Notes under the pieces: model-generated
The model's database searches: none
What the model saw: the letters and a program-made list of their open reading frames with translations, nothing else
What the model was told of the DNA's origin: nothing
Shown here: in pieces, positions 43,526 to 53,597 of the stretch
Position numbering within the stretch: the stretch's first letter is position 1
Layout: the number at the start of each line of letters is the position of its first letter
Assembly (NCBI GenBank): GCA_022711465.1
Contig: JAKLEZ010000017.1
Location: forward strand, 62,001 to 126,000
Length of the DNA stretch: 64,000 nucleotides
Reading direction: 5' to 3'
Source of the DNA: Planctomycetota bacterium
GTDB taxonomy: Bacteria; Planctomycetota; Phycisphaerae; UBA1845; PWPN01
Made by a program: the position numbers and the translations under genes

Positions 43526-45048
43526 GACGCGGAAAGACGAGATTGAACGGAGAAGACGTCCCACAGACCCATCCGGCGGCCGTGCTGGCCGTACTCGTGC
43601 ACCTGGTCCTGCCAGGTGGGTTCGCGGCGGCTCAAACGCCGCCCATTCCGGCTGCCAGCGACAAGAGCCGGCTTGACGAGAGCCCTTACGTGGACGGCAG
43701 TTTTGGCTTCTCGATCAGGACTCCGGCTGGATCGATCGTGCAGCGTGAGAAGAAGCTGGTCGGCCTGGCCGATGTCGAGATTGTCCGCTTCGTCCAACCC
43801 GAGTTTGCCTGGTCGCTGGTGGTGCGGCTGTCCAGAACCAGTCGGGCACTGAGCACCGACCTGCTGCTCGAGGAGGTGAGCCGGAGTGTCAGGGCCGAGC
43901 ACCAGGAAATCAAGCCGATTCGGAGCGAGGCCGCTCGTTTCGCCGGCCGGGAAGGTGTGCGGTTCGCCGCGACGTTCACCGGCGAGAACCAGACGTGGCT
44001 TCGGCAGCAGGCGGTGATCACCAAGTCGCCCACCGAGTACTACAGCCTGATTCTGCTTTCGCCTGTTGACGATCAGGCTGCGGCCGCATCGGTGTTTGAG
44101 CGAATTGCCACGAGCTTCGAGATCCTGCGTACCGAGGAGACCCAGCGGGAAATCAACGAGGCACTCCGGCGCGGCCAGGCGCTGATCCAGTCGATCGCCG
44201 CTGATCCGAAGAAGCTGCGTTCGCTTGCGGCCCACGATGACTATCTCTTTGTCCTCCAGGGTGGCAAAGAGATCGGCTTTGTCCACATCCACTCCACTCC
44301 TTTCGAATACGGTGGACGCCAAGGGGTGGCCGTCCGCGAATGGAGCTGGGTGATGAAGGCCGATGGAACGACCCAGCTTCTGCATGACATGTTCGAGGGT
44401 ACCGGCCTGCCGTTCTCGCGATGGGAGACCATGGTCCGCACCATCAGCCCCATCCCGGCGGGTACGGATGTCATCACCAGTCTGGCGCAGCTCGAACGGG
44501 GCATCCGGCAGGACGACACGCTTCTGGTCACCTACACCCGGAAGGCCGACGACGCGGAGATGAAGGACAAGGCCATTACCATCGAGTCCAGCTTTGCCTC
44601 GCCTGCTTTCCTGCTGCTCCTGCCCCGGCTGGTGGACCTCGCCAAACCCGAGCTTTACGCCTTCTCCGCGTTCAGCACCGATCGTCGCGGTCTCAGTCTG
44701 CGTACCTTTCGCATCCTTGGCCAGAAGGAGACCTTGATCGACGGTCGACGAACACCGGTGTTCACCATTCAGGACAGCGAGGGTCTTTTGCCCCCGGTTA
44801 GCGAGCTGCTGGTGGACGGCGCCGGCCGGCTCCTACGTGTTTCTTCCGGACCGGTGGAGATGGTGGGTACGACCCAGGCCGAGGTTGAACGGCGGTACAA
44901 GAACCGCGTGGATGCCGCCCTGGCCATTTTCCAGAAGAAGCCGGTCCGACTGCCCATGCCGCCGGACCGGTCGGCGGAGAAACCGGGAGGAATACCGAGC
45001 ACTGCGGTTCAGATTCCGGCCCCGACGAGCAGGCCCACCCCACCCTAG
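43522..45048 (+). CDS. Exported protein of unknown function
   Basis: 508 residues. The start overlaps the preceding stop in ATGA. A somewhat late hydrophobic stretch (PAAVLAVLVHLVLPGGFAAA, about 18-37) acts as signal peptide. The mature part opens with YVDGSFGFSIRTPAGSIVQREKK and FAGREGVRFAATFTGENQTWLRQQAVI, which resembles PsbP/DUF1795-like lipoprotein domains, followed by a beta-rich region with lipid- or ligand-binding-like repeats and a Pro-rich C-terminus. No enzyme motif seen. Part of a co-directional group with the preceding gene, the M48 protease and the glycosidase-like gene. Confidence 0.8.
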   Translation: MRRGKTRLNGEDVPQTHPAAVLAVLVHLVLPGGFAAAQTPPIPAASDKSRLDESPYVDGSFGFSIRTPAGSIVQREKKLVGLADVEIVRFVQPEFAWSLVVRLSRTSRALSTDLLLEEVSRSVRAEHQEIKPIRSEAARFAGREGVRFAATFTGENQTWLRQQAVITKSPTEYYSLILLSPVDDQAAAASVFERIATSFEILRTEETQREINEALRRGQALIQSIAADPKKLRSLAAHDDYLFVLQGGKEIGFVHIHSTPFEYGGRQGVAVREWSWVMKADGTTQLLHDMFEGTGLPFSRWETMVRTISPIPAGTDVITSLAQLERGIRQDDTLLVTYTRKADDAEMKDKAITIESSFASPAFLLLLPRLVDLAKPELYAFSAFSTDRRGLSLRTFRILGQKETLIDGRRTPVFTIQDSEGLLPPVSELLVDGAGRLLRVSSGPVEMVGTTQAEVERRYKNRVDAALAIFQKKPVRLPMPPDRSAEKPGGIPSTAVQIPAPTSRPTPP

Positions 45049-45131
45049 TCTACGGCCGGGGTAGCATGGTAGTACGTATCACCCTTCAGCGGGGGCTTCT
45101 CAGGCCAGTCCGGCGCTGCTATTCTTGGGTC

Positions 45132-46451
45132 ATGGATGTACCCACCGCGCCCAGCGTAACGAACGAACCGCGGCCCTGTCAGCCCTACGTCCCCAAGCAG
45201 CGGCCGCCGGAGGAAGTGAAGGCCTACCACAAGATCAAGCGGACCTGCCACTTAGTTGACATTGGGCTCTCGCTGATCTACTGGGGGCTTTGGCTCGCCC
45301 TGGCCTCTCCTTTCGTCGCCTGGCTGGACGGTTGGATCGACGCCCGATGGCCAGCCCTTATCGTGGCGGCCCTGGTCATGTTCGGAGGCAAGATCCTGTT
45401 CCTGCTGCCGCTGAGCTACTACGACGGGTTTCTGCTGGAGCGACGATACGACCTGACCAACCAGACGCCCAGAAGTTGGCTGGTTTTCGAGATCAAGGGC
45501 TGGCTGGTGCAGTTCGTCATTGGTGGAATCCTGGTGGCCGGCTTGTTTGCTCTGCTCTGGTATTCAGGTCGGCTATGGGGCCTGTGGGTGTGGATCGGGA
45601 TCATGCTCTTCAGCATCGGGTTGGCCAAGGTTTTCCCGCTGGTCATTCTCCCGATTTTCTATCCCTCCAAGCCGCTGGAACGGCCAGCCCTGGCGGAACG
45701 TCTGAAGGCCCTGGCCGGGCAGGCCGGGATGACGCTGACCGGCATTTTCAATCTGGGTCTCAGCGCGGAGACCAAGAAGGCCAACGCCATGCTGGCGGGT
45801 CTCGGGTCGACCCGGCGCGTCTACCTGAGCGACACGCTGCTGGACGCTTTTCAGGACGACCAGATCGCCGTCGTGTTCGCTCACGAGCTCGGCCATCACA
45901 TCCGCAAGCACATCTTCAAGAGTATCGGCCTGGCGGCCTTGGTGACGTCCGGTCTTGTGGTCCTCATCCGCTGGCGATTGGACCCGTTCGCGGGCGGCCC
46001 GCCCGACGGCTGGGCGGGCTCGATCGCCGGGCTGGCCGAAGTCGGGATGCTCTTGTGTCTCTATCCGCTCGCCGTGGGCCCGATCACGTACGCGATCAGT
46101 CGGCATTTTGAACGTCAGGCAGATGCTGACGCCCTGCACATGACGGATGATCCGGGCGCATTCCGGAAGGCCTTCGAGCTACTGCGGGACATGAATCTGG
46201 CCGACCCGAATCCACCGCGATGGGAGGAGATCATGTTTGACGACCATCCAGCCATGGCGAAGCGTATCGCCATAGCCGATGAATACGCCCGGGAGAAAAG
46301 CCGGCGGAGACAGGATCATGATCACGAGACGCCTCTCGGCGGGCACGATGGCCCTCATTCTGCTTGCGGCGCCGGCGCAGGCCTTCCATCCCGCGGTGAG
46401 CCGGAATGGCCCCATCGAACTGAGCCTGGAGGGGCCGGCGAAGACCGCTGA
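45132..46451 (+). CDS. M48-family (Ste24-type) membrane metalloprotease
   Basis: 439 residues. Several N-terminal membrane helices (about 35-60, 70-92, 118-140, 150-175) precede the peptidase domain, the CAAX-protease-1 layout. Zinc ligands are in VVFAHELGHHIRKHIF (HExxH near 253) and FERQADADAL near 327 (third ligand Glu). It cleaves membrane or exported proteins; bacterial targets are mostly unknown. The last 45 residues (after IAIADEYAREKSRRRQ) overlap the start of the next gene by 134 bp and look like read-through, so the natural protein may end near there. Confidence 0.9.
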   Translation: MDVPTAPSVTNEPRPCQPYVPKQRPPEEVKAYHKIKRTCHLVDIGLSLIYWGLWLALASPFVAWLDGWIDARWPALIVAALVMFGGKILFLLPLSYYDGFLLERRYDLTNQTPRSWLVFEIKGWLVQFVIGGILVAGLFALLWYSGRLWGLWVWIGIMLFSIGLAKVFPLVILPIFYPSKPLERPALAERLKALAGQAGMTLTGIFNLGLSAETKKANAMLAGLGSTRRVYLSDTLLDAFQDDQIAVVFAHELGHHIRKHIFKSIGLAALVTSGLVVLIRWRLDPFAGGPPDGWAGSIAGLAEVGMLLCLYPLAVGPITYAISRHFERQADADALHMTDDPGAFRKAFELLRDMNLADPNPPRWEEIMFDDHPAMAKRIAIADEYAREKSRRRQDHDHETPLGGHDGPHSACGAGAGLPSRGEPEWPHRTEPGGAGEDR

Positions 46452-49400
46452 GCGCGCCATCGCACTCACGGCCACGATCAGGAACACTGGCGATGGTCCG
46501 GTCTCGGGGAAGGTACGGATCCAGGCCATTGACGATTGGCGAGCTACCCCTGCCGAAGGCCAGTCGTTCCTGGTTCCCGGTCGTTCACAGCTTCAGCTCG
46601 CTTTCCGGGCGACCGCGGGACCGAACACCTACAATGCCCTGTACCCGTTCCACGCATTCGCCGACTGTGAGATTGCCGAGAAGAAGCTCACCTGCCATGT
46701 GGTTCTGGTGGTCGAGACCCAGCTCGCGGATCCACCGCGTCCTGCGGTCGCACCCGTCGATTTCAGGCCCATCGAGGTGCAGGCGAACTCCAGGCTGGCT
46801 CTCTGGCGGGTTCCCGTTCACCGCACGGTCATCCAGTTGCGTGACAGGAAGACGACCATGCAGCCGCCCGGATGGAGTGGTGCGGAGTCGGCTCACCGAA
46901 CAAGCGTTTTCTTCAACCGATCCGAGAATCGCGGCACGACCAAGCCGGTCATTGCCATCCATCCTCCCTGGCATGGACAGTCGGGCACGGCTCTTCTGGA
47001 ATTCCCCTTGCGCCTTCCGGACGGAGGGGCGATTGAATTATCCTTTGCCCATGCGATCCGGTCGCATCATGTGGAAGCCGGCGAGCCGCCCAGTGACGGG
47101 GTGACATTCCGGGTCCGGGCGGTGCCGATGGATGCCCCGGCCGGCGTCTTCGGCGAGATCCTCTACGAGCAGCACAGCGACGCGAAGGTGTGGAAGGACG
47201 CAAAAACGGACCTGACCCGTTTTTCCGGCCGTGCCATCCGCCTGCAGTTCGAGTCACACCCCGGCCCCAAGCATGATACGACCTGCGATGAGTCCTACTG
47301 GGGCGAACCGCTGATCGTGGCCGGGACACCCCCACCCCCGCCGCCCTTTCCGCCGAAATCGAACGACCGGTCGCGAGTTCTGGGCACCGTGATTCTCGAC
47401 ATGAAGCCGTGCGAGGTCCGTTTCTGGCCCGGACCGAGAGGAATCCTCGATGGCACGATCGCGTTCTCGCTCGGTGACCGACGGCTCTGCTTCCGAGGGT
47501 TCCAGGTCACGGTTGCGGGCTACCGGCTGGACGATCCGGCCTCGCTTGCCACGCTGGTGGAGATTCGCGAGGAATCACCGGGACCGGGATATCGGGTGCG
47601 CCATCGGTTCACCGATCCACTGGGACACTCCTACGACCTCCTTGGCAGCCTGCAGGTCGAGAGACACGGTCTCAAGGCCGCGTTCCGCCTCGACGCCCTT
47701 TCCGCCCCGAAGCCCTGGTCGAGCATTCGCATCGAGGACCTGGCTGCTGGTCCCTGGAGCGATCTCGCAGAGCGGGTCTACGCCGGTGTTGGTAATGTCA
47801 TCGTCAAGCCCGAGCCGTTTTCGCTTGCGTTCGACGGCCACCAGCTGGCCACGTCGTTTGTGGGCCTGGATTTCGCCGGGGGCCTATCGGTGGTGCAGGC
47901 GGTTGACGTAGTTCCCTCGCGATTCGCGGTTGACCCCGGCGCGAAGCACTACAGCCTACATTCGGCTCACGCCCAGACGCTGACCTTCGTGCCGGCCACT
48001 GACATCTGGCAAGCGGTGCGTGCCTGGCGGAGCCACAACGGGTTAAGAGCCGGCGCCGGAGTTGCCAAGCTGGCCGGCCGGGCGGTCTTCGACCTCTGGG
48101 GCGGCCGCTATGGTCCGTCCGCCGACGCGCTCGAGCGGGCCTGGCGGTACGGGCTGACCGATTCCGTTGTCGTCTGGCACAACTGGCAGCGATGGGGTTA
48201 CGATTATCGCCTGCCGGACATCCTCCCGCCCAATCCCGATCTGGGGACACCGGCCGAGTTCCGCCGACTCGCGGACGCCTGCAAGCGTCATGGTGTTCTT
48301 TTCGCTCCGCACGACAACTACATCGACTACTATCCTGACGCCGACGGTTACTCTTACGAGCACATTGCCTTCACTTTCGATCGGCAGCCTGTTCGTGCGT
48401 GGTTCAATCCTGGCCCCAAGGCCCAGTCTTTTCGCTGGCGAGCTGATCGCATCGGTCCGGCTGTCGAGCAGAACATCCGCGAGATTCACAGGGATTACGC
48501 TCCGACCGCCTATTTCATTGATGTCTTCTCATCGATTCAGCCGTATGACTACTGGACGCACGACGGCCAGTTCTTCGATGCCAATTCCACGCGCGACGTC
48601 TGGCGAAGCACGTTCGCCCGGATCCGCGAGCAACTCGGTGAGAACGCCCCGCAGATCTCGGAGAGCGGCCATGACCAGTTGGTCGGCTGGCTGGACGGTG
48701 CCCAATGCAACCATCTGCGCGTGGACGCCAAGCCCCCGAAGGAATCCTGGACTGTCTGGCGAGTGGCATGCGCCGAGGCCGAGCGGATCGCCTGGCTCGA
48801 TGCCGCGCATCACGCCCTCTTCGTGCTGCATGGTGCGGGCTACCAGGATCGCTACGCCGGCGGGCTCGACCGCGCCGCGCACGGCATCTACAGCGACGAC
48901 TACCTCTGCGCCGAGGCAATGACCGGCCATCCGCCCATGGTCTCGGAGCCCTTCGGCCGCAGTGTTGTCCGCAAGTACTGGCTGCTGCACGATCTGGGCA
49001 GTGCCCTCGGCCGCGCGAACCTCGAGGATGTCATCTTCTTTGAGGGTGACATTCACCGGCAGATCGTGTCCTGGTCCAACGGAGGCAAGGTGTATGTCAA
49101 CCGTGGCGAAAAGGAGTGGACAATCGAGGGGCACACTCTGCCTGCGTACGGATTCTGGGCGACAGTCCCGGTGGCCGAGGATGGGCAGGTGGAGGTTGCT
49201 GTCGAGAGGGTGGGTGGTACGGTGGTGGAGTGGTCTCGATCGCCGGCCGCCTGGTATGTACACGCGCGGGAGGCGAGCGGACCGATTCCCTTTGGGCCGA
49301 TTGCGACCGACGGGGGTCTGCGGCTGACCAAGGATGGCGCGAAGGTCCGTGTGACAGTACTTCCTGACAGCAGGCCATTCCAGATCAGCGTGCAGCGCGA

Positions 49401-49545
49401 AGGTCCATTCTGGTCTATGCCAGGGTCATCTCGCCTGGAGGCAATCGACGAAGGGGGAAAGCCCCTGAAGGTTCCACCGATCGGGGCTTCGTCCGCTACG
49501 ATGACCTGGACCACTGGAGCCGGTGTCTTCGCCTACCAATTCTAG
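46318..49545 (+). CDS. Large secreted glycosidase-like protein, unknown specificity
   Basis: 1075 residues from the ATG at 46318. Signal peptide MITRRLSAGTMALILLAAPAQA. Residues about 25-130 form an Ig-like module, 180-350 a jelly-roll-like region, then a barrel region (about 590-860) with VVWHNWQRWGYDYRLPDILPPN, GVLFAPHDNYIDYYPDADGYSYE, APTAYFIDVFSSIQPYDYW and ISESGHDQLVGWLDGAQCNHL, where acidic residues at strand ends suggest a GH101/DUF5696-like hydrolase. The final domains are beta-rich. Substrate unknown; host or algal glycans are plausible. It follows the M48 protease and overlaps its tail. Confidence 0.8.
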   Translation: MITRRLSAGTMALILLAAPAQAFHPAVSRNGPIELSLEGPAKTAERAIALTATIRNTGDGPVSGKVRIQAIDDWRATPAEGQSFLVPGRSQLQLAFRATAGPNTYNALYPFHAFADCEIAEKKLTCHVVLVVETQLADPPRPAVAPVDFRPIEVQANSRLALWRVPVHRTVIQLRDRKTTMQPPGWSGAESAHRTSVFFNRSENRGTTKPVIAIHPPWHGQSGTALLEFPLRLPDGGAIELSFAHAIRSHHVEAGEPPSDGVTFRVRAVPMDAPAGVFGEILYEQHSDAKVWKDAKTDLTRFSGRAIRLQFESHPGPKHDTTCDESYWGEPLIVAGTPPPPPPFPPKSNDRSRVLGTVILDMKPCEVRFWPGPRGILDGTIAFSLGDRRLCFRGFQVTVAGYRLDDPASLATLVEIREESPGPGYRVRHRFTDPLGHSYDLLGSLQVERHGLKAAFRLDALSAPKPWSSIRIEDLAAGPWSDLAERVYAGVGNVIVKPEPFSLAFDGHQLATSFVGLDFAGGLSVVQAVDVVPSRFAVDPGAKHYSLHSAHAQTLTFVPATDIWQAVRAWRSHNGLRAGAGVAKLAGRAVFDLWGGRYGPSADALERAWRYGLTDSVVVWHNWQRWGYDYRLPDILPPNPDLGTPAEFRRLADACKRHGVLFAPHDNYIDYYPDADGYSYEHIAFTFDRQPVRAWFNPGPKAQSFRWRADRIGPAVEQNIREIHRDYAPTAYFIDVFSSIQPYDYWTHDGQFFDANSTRDVWRSTFARIREQLGENAPQISESGHDQLVGWLDGAQCNHLRVDAKPPKESWTVWRVACAEAERIAWLDAAHHALFVLHGAGYQDRYAGGLDRAAHGIYSDDYLCAEAMTGHPPMVSEPFGRSVVRKYWLLHDLGSALGRANLEDVIFFEGDIHRQIVSWSNGGKVYVNRGEKEWTIEGHTLPAYGFWATVPVAEDGQVEVAVERVGGTVVEWSRSPAAWYVHAREASGPIPFGPIATDGGLRLTKDGAKVRVTVLPDSRPFQISVQREGPFWSMPGSSRLEAIDEGGKPLKVPPIGASSATMTWTTGAGVFAYQF

Positions 49546-49572
49546 GTCCAGGAGCCTCCAAGCCAGAGGCGG

Positions 49573-51060
49573 CTACCGGCTTGGGGGCTTCTGAGCTGTC
49601 GGGCGGCCCCAGTTCGGTCTACTCAGATCGCAGGGGTCGCCATGCTGTTTCATGTCGGCGGCCAAGCGGGCCTTGAGTTCTCTGACCTGCTCGACGTGGG
49701 TCGGATCGCCGGCCAAGTTCCTCGTTTCCCATGGGTCCTGCTGAAGATCGAACAGCTGAGTGGTCTGCTGGCCAGCCACGTTGTAGAGAATGAGCTTCCA
49801 GCGATCCGTTCGAAAGGCACGCTGGCAATCGCGATACGAGAGGAACAGGTGATCCCGAGGTCCCGTTCCCCCTTTGCGGGCTACCGGGAGCAGGCTTTTG
49901 CCTTCGATTTCGACGGGCGTTGGCACTTCCAGCAGATCACACAGCGTCGGGTAGATATCCAGCAGATAGCACAGCGCGTTTCGCTTCTCAGCACGGGGCA
50001 ATCCCGGGCCTGCGACCACCAAGGGCACGCGTCCGCTATGCTCATAGAGGCTCTGCTTACCCATGAGACCGTGCCGTCCGACCGCAAGACCGTTGTCGCC
50101 CGCCAAGACGAGGATGGTGTCCTCCGCGTGACCGGTCTCCCTCAGGGCGTCGAGGATCCGACCCATCTGAGCGTCAAGGTGTGTGATCATCGCGTAGTAG
50201 GCCGCGATGTGCTGACGGGCGATCTCCGGTGTCCTTGGCCAGGGGGCCAGTTGCTCATCACGCCCTCGCAAGTCGCCGTTGTCGAAGGGGTGCTCGGGCA
50301 GGAAGTTCGGCGGAAGCAGGACTCCTGCAGGCGGATAGAGGGCCGCATACTCCTGCGGAGCCATGCGCGGATCATGGGGGGCGGTGAACGCCACGTAGAG
50401 GAAGAACGGCCTGTTGCCCTTGTAGTCGTGGAGAAACCGGATGGCCGTGTCGCTGAACAACTCGCTGGAGAACTTCTCGCCCGGCCGGCTCCTGCCCTCC
50501 GGGTATTGTCCTGTCGGATCGAAGTCGCAGACCGGCACCTTGAGATGATCTGACATGCCGCCGAAAAAGACGTTACCTGCCCGGGTGAAGGAGCGTGCGA
50601 ACGATGCCCGATCGTTGTGCCACTTGCCCGTGCCAAAGGTGACGTAACCGTGTCTGCGCAAGAGCTCAGGCAACGTCAGGTGCTCCGGAGGGATAACCGC
50701 GGCGTTGGGTCTCAGGTGAAAGAGCGTCCGGCTGGTCATGAGCATCGCCCTGCTGGGCATGCAAACCGCGCCGTGCATTGAGCCCATCACGTGGGCATGG
50801 GTGAAGGCCACACCGTTTGCAACCAATCGATCCATGTTCGGTGTACGGATGTCGCGGTTGCCAAGCGCGGCGATGGTGTCGAAGCGTTGATCGTCGGTCA
50901 GGAGGAGCACGACGTTCGGCCGCCTCGAGATGGCCGCAGGTTCGGGGTGGGCAGCAACGAGGGGCGAGGTCACGGACAGGACCAGAACCGCTCCGGTCAG
51001 AATCCGGAGACTGGAGCGGCGGCTCGATAACACCCGTCTCTCATCGGGATATCTGAACAT
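49573..51060 (-). CDS. Secreted type I sulfatase
   Basis: 495 residues with an N-terminal hydrophobic signal (LRILTGAVLVLSVTSPLVAA). Formylglycine-dependent sulfatase: RPNVVLLLTDDQRFDTIAALG (metal Asp pair), MHGAVCMPSRAMLMT with the CxPSR site where Cys becomes formylglycine, GKWHN, TAPHDPR and VLAGDNGLAVGRHGLMGKQSLYEHSGRVPLVVAGPG. The C-terminus (FDLQQDPWETRNLAGDP) is the usual sulfatase end. It removes sulfate from carbohydrate or other esters; no maturase is next to it. Convergent with the glycosidase-like gene, which may share a substrate. Confidence 0.95.
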   Translation of the reverse strand: MFRYPDERRVLSSRRSSLRILTGAVLVLSVTSPLVAAHPEPAAISRRPNVVLLLTDDQRFDTIAALGNRDIRTPNMDRLVANGVAFTHAHVMGSMHGAVCMPSRAMLMTSRTLFHLRPNAAVIPPEHLTLPELLRRHGYVTFGTGKWHNDRASFARSFTRAGNVFFGGMSDHLKVPVCDFDPTGQYPEGRSRPGEKFSSELFSDTAIRFLHDYKGNRPFFLYVAFTAPHDPRMAPQEYAALYPPAGVLLPPNFLPEHPFDNGDLRGRDEQLAPWPRTPEIARQHIAAYYAMITHLDAQMGRILDALRETGHAEDTILVLAGDNGLAVGRHGLMGKQSLYEHSGRVPLVVAGPGLPRAEKRNALCYLLDIYPTLCDLLEVPTPVEIEGKSLLPVARKGGTGPRDHLFLSYRDCQRAFRTDRWKLILYNVAGQQTTQLFDLQQDPWETRNLAGDPTHVEQVRELKARLAADMKQHGDPCDLSRPNWGRPTAQKPPSR

Positions 51061-51344
51061 GATCTCATGCTCCTTCGAAGGTGCTGTCCGGATTTGAGGG
51101 CCTCAGTGAGACCGCCTTTCCACCTGGTTGACGTGTGCCGGGCATCCACCCGGATACATACCTGGCAGCTGGCCGCACTTTCATGACTTTGTGGCATTCT
51201 AACGGCCGATAAGCATCGGGGCGAGCGGACGGCACGGGTTCTGGGACGCTGGCGATCGGCTCGTGGCCCGAAGCAGAAGTCCTGTTTGCATTTACCCATT
51301 TTTACATGTTACGTTTGTCGGTAGCTCATTTGGGAGGGAAGCCG

Positions 51345-51542
51345 ATGAGATCTGGATTCCTGAGTAAATGGCGCGGGCGATTGGTCAGGTTTCTCGTGTC
51401 CCAGGATGGCCCTGCGGCGGCGGAGTACGCCATCCTGCTCGCCATGATCGCCGTTGTATCGATCGGCACGATCCGATCGATCGGCGAGCGGTTCTACAAT
51501 CTATACACCATGATTGCCGACTCCGTTGGTGGCGTCATGTGA
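51345..51542 (+). CDS. Flp/Fap-type pilin
   Basis: 65 residues from the ATG preceded by GGGAGGG. A short basic leader (MRSGFLSKWRGRLVRFLVSQDG) precedes AAAEYAILLAMIAVVSIGTIRSIGERF, the hydrophobic helix with the Glu-Tyr pair of type IVb Flp pilins; prepilin peptidase would cut after the Gly. Members build Tad pili for adhesion. No tad/cpa assembly genes lie in the window, so the pilin is encoded alone. Confidence 0.82.
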   Translation: MRSGFLSKWRGRLVRFLVSQDGPAAAEYAILLAMIAVVSIGTIRSIGERFYNLYTMIADSVGGVM

Positions 51543-51880
51543 TGCCACCGGCATTCCGCCCGGCGTGGACAGGTCGTCGACCGGGCAAGTCCGCGCGCCC
51601 TCGCTCCCGGCCCTGGGCCGCCTTTGGCCCGAGGCTTGATCTGCCTGCATCCTTTCGGCCGCCTCGCTTCCGCATGGTCACCTGAGACTGCCCCACCCAG
51701 CAGTGCTGCCATCTGCCACCGCCAACACCGGCGAGGATGTTACACAGCCGTTACAGCGCTCCGTTCGTTTCTGATGTACATCATTCACAGAGCCAGCCGC
51801 ACAGGGACGGGAGAACAGCCTGCCGCGGACGGGATGGCGATGTGCAGAAAGCCGGGCGAATCCACGAAAGGAGCATTTCG
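51543..51880. other. Intergenic stretch between pilin and the next operon
   Basis: No gene or clear promoter seen. GAAAGGAG before 51881 is the ribosome site of the next gene. Confidence 0.5.
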
Positions 51881-53518
51881 ATGGCTGACCGTGTCGCGCG
51901 TTCGTTTCGACTCACAACCATGGGGGGGATCGCCGGTTGTGTTCTGATGATGGCAGGTTCTTTGACCTCTCCGGCAGCCGGCGTCCCGCCTGCACGCCCG
52001 CCGGCGTCCCAGGCGGCCTGGCCGGTCGACAATCCCCAGGTCTGGCAACCGCGTACCCGATCGGTAGCGGTTTTCAAGAACGGAATGGGCTTCTTCATGC
52101 GTGAGGGCGAGGTGGCCCTTCGGGACGGCTGGTGTACCGCCCAGGCTGTACCGCCGGCTGCATTTGGCACGTTGGCTTTCTACTCGACGAATCAAGGTCA
52201 GATCGTCGACGTCGTCGGCTCCGGCCCAGGCGAGACGGTCGATTTTGACGACCGGGATGCACCGAAGTCGGCGGCTCAGAAAAGGGAGCGGATCGAAGTG
52301 TGCAGCAACATGAAGATTGCTTTGACCTATACGCACAAGGGTATCACCAGTTGCGCCAGCGGCAAACTGGTGTCGGTCAGCTCTGATTTCGCGGTTCTGG
52401 AGAACGAGCAGCACAACTTTGCGGTCGGACTTGAGGAGATCAGCCGGCTGCAGATTCTCGAACTACCGCTGCGGATCCATGTGGCCGACGCCACCCACAA
52501 ACCGCCGGCCAGGGCCGCCCTGGGCATGGCCTACCTGCGTCAGGGGATCACCTGGATCCCGGAGTACACTTTCAGGATCATCGACGACGAGCATGGGGAG
52601 CTCACCCTGCGGGGCACGGTGGTCAACGAGGCTGAGGACCTGATTCATTGCGACGTTCACTTCGTCGTCGGTGTCCCGCACTTCATCCATGACAACCTGC
52701 TGGCCCCGGTTGCGGTGGGCCAGGTCATTCGCACGATTGGGGCCTCGGTCGCCCCAATCCAGACGAGAAGCCAGATTGCCAGCGACGCCTTTCTCTTCTC
52801 GAACGCGATCCGGGCCGACCAGGTTGGTCCGGGTGTCGTGGAGCAACCCGCGGGTGGCGAAAACCGTGATGTCCGTGCCATGCTTGGCAATCTGCCGAGC
52901 CTGGAAGGCCCCGCGAGCGCCGACTACACGGTCTACACCAAGAAGGATCTCACCCTGCGGCAAGGCGAGAAGGCCATCGTCACGCTGTTCGTCAAGAAGA
53001 TCGGCTACTCCCACATCTATCGCTGGAATCCGCCCGCCCAAATTGCCCATTACCTGGTTCTGCACAACGACACGGACACTGCCTGGACCACCGGGCCCTG
53101 TCTTGCCATCGACGGCGAGCGACCGCTCAGTGAAGACCTGGTCAAGTACACGCCGAAACAGGGCCACTGCGAGATTCCGGTCACGACCGCGGTCAACGTG
53201 GCCTGCAACAGGAGCGAATCCGAGGCCGACCGCAAGCTGAAGGCTCACAGTCCTGCTCCCAACTTTTTCCTCGACCTGGTCACGCTCCGGGGCGAGCTGA
53301 AGGTTCGCAATTTCGAGAAGACCGCGGTGACCATCGCCATCGAGACTCCGGTACCCGGCAAGCCGACTGTCGCCTCCGACGACGGCGACCTCTCGGTGGA
53401 CACTTCGAAGCTGCAGCTGCTGGAGCGGAGCGGGGCGATTCGCTGGCAGATTCGGCTGGACAGCGGAGCCAGCAAGACGCTGACGTACCAGTACGAGCGG
53501 TATGTGCCGTCGAAGTAG
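51881..53518 (+). CDS. Exported DUF4139-like protein
   Basis: 545 residues starting after GAAAGGAG. Signal peptide around MGGIAGCVLMMAGSLTSPAAG. The N-terminal half (VAVFKNGMGFFMREGEVALRDGWCTAQAVPPAAFGTLAFYS) and the C-terminal half (LRGELKVRNFEKTAVTIAIETPVPGKPT...RWQIRLDSGASKTLTYQYERYV) are the two ends of DUF4139/mucoidy-inhibitor-like proteins, beta-rich exported proteins of unknown role. No enzyme motif is visible. First of five co-directional genes ending in a two-component system. Confidence 0.75.
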   Translation: MADRVARSFRLTTMGGIAGCVLMMAGSLTSPAAGVPPARPPASQAAWPVDNPQVWQPRTRSVAVFKNGMGFFMREGEVALRDGWCTAQAVPPAAFGTLAFYSTNQGQIVDVVGSGPGETVDFDDRDAPKSAAQKRERIEVCSNMKIALTYTHKGITSCASGKLVSVSSDFAVLENEQHNFAVGLEEISRLQILELPLRIHVADATHKPPARAALGMAYLRQGITWIPEYTFRIIDDEHGELTLRGTVVNEAEDLIHCDVHFVVGVPHFIHDNLLAPVAVGQVIRTIGASVAPIQTRSQIASDAFLFSNAIRADQVGPGVVEQPAGGENRDVRAMLGNLPSLEGPASADYTVYTKKDLTLRQGEKAIVTLFVKKIGYSHIYRWNPPAQIAHYLVLHNDTDTAWTTGPCLAIDGERPLSEDLVKYTPKQGHCEIPVTTAVNVACNRSESEADRKLKAHSPAPNFFLDLVTLRGELKVRNFEKTAVTIAIETPVPGKPTVASDDGDLSVDTSKLQLLERSGAIRWQIRLDSGASKTLTYQYERYVPSK

Positions 53519-53597
53519 GGCGAGTGCAGCGAAGGGGGAAGACGCGGACAACGGATGCAGGTACATGGTGACCGCCATTCAGAAAGGAGCGCAGATC

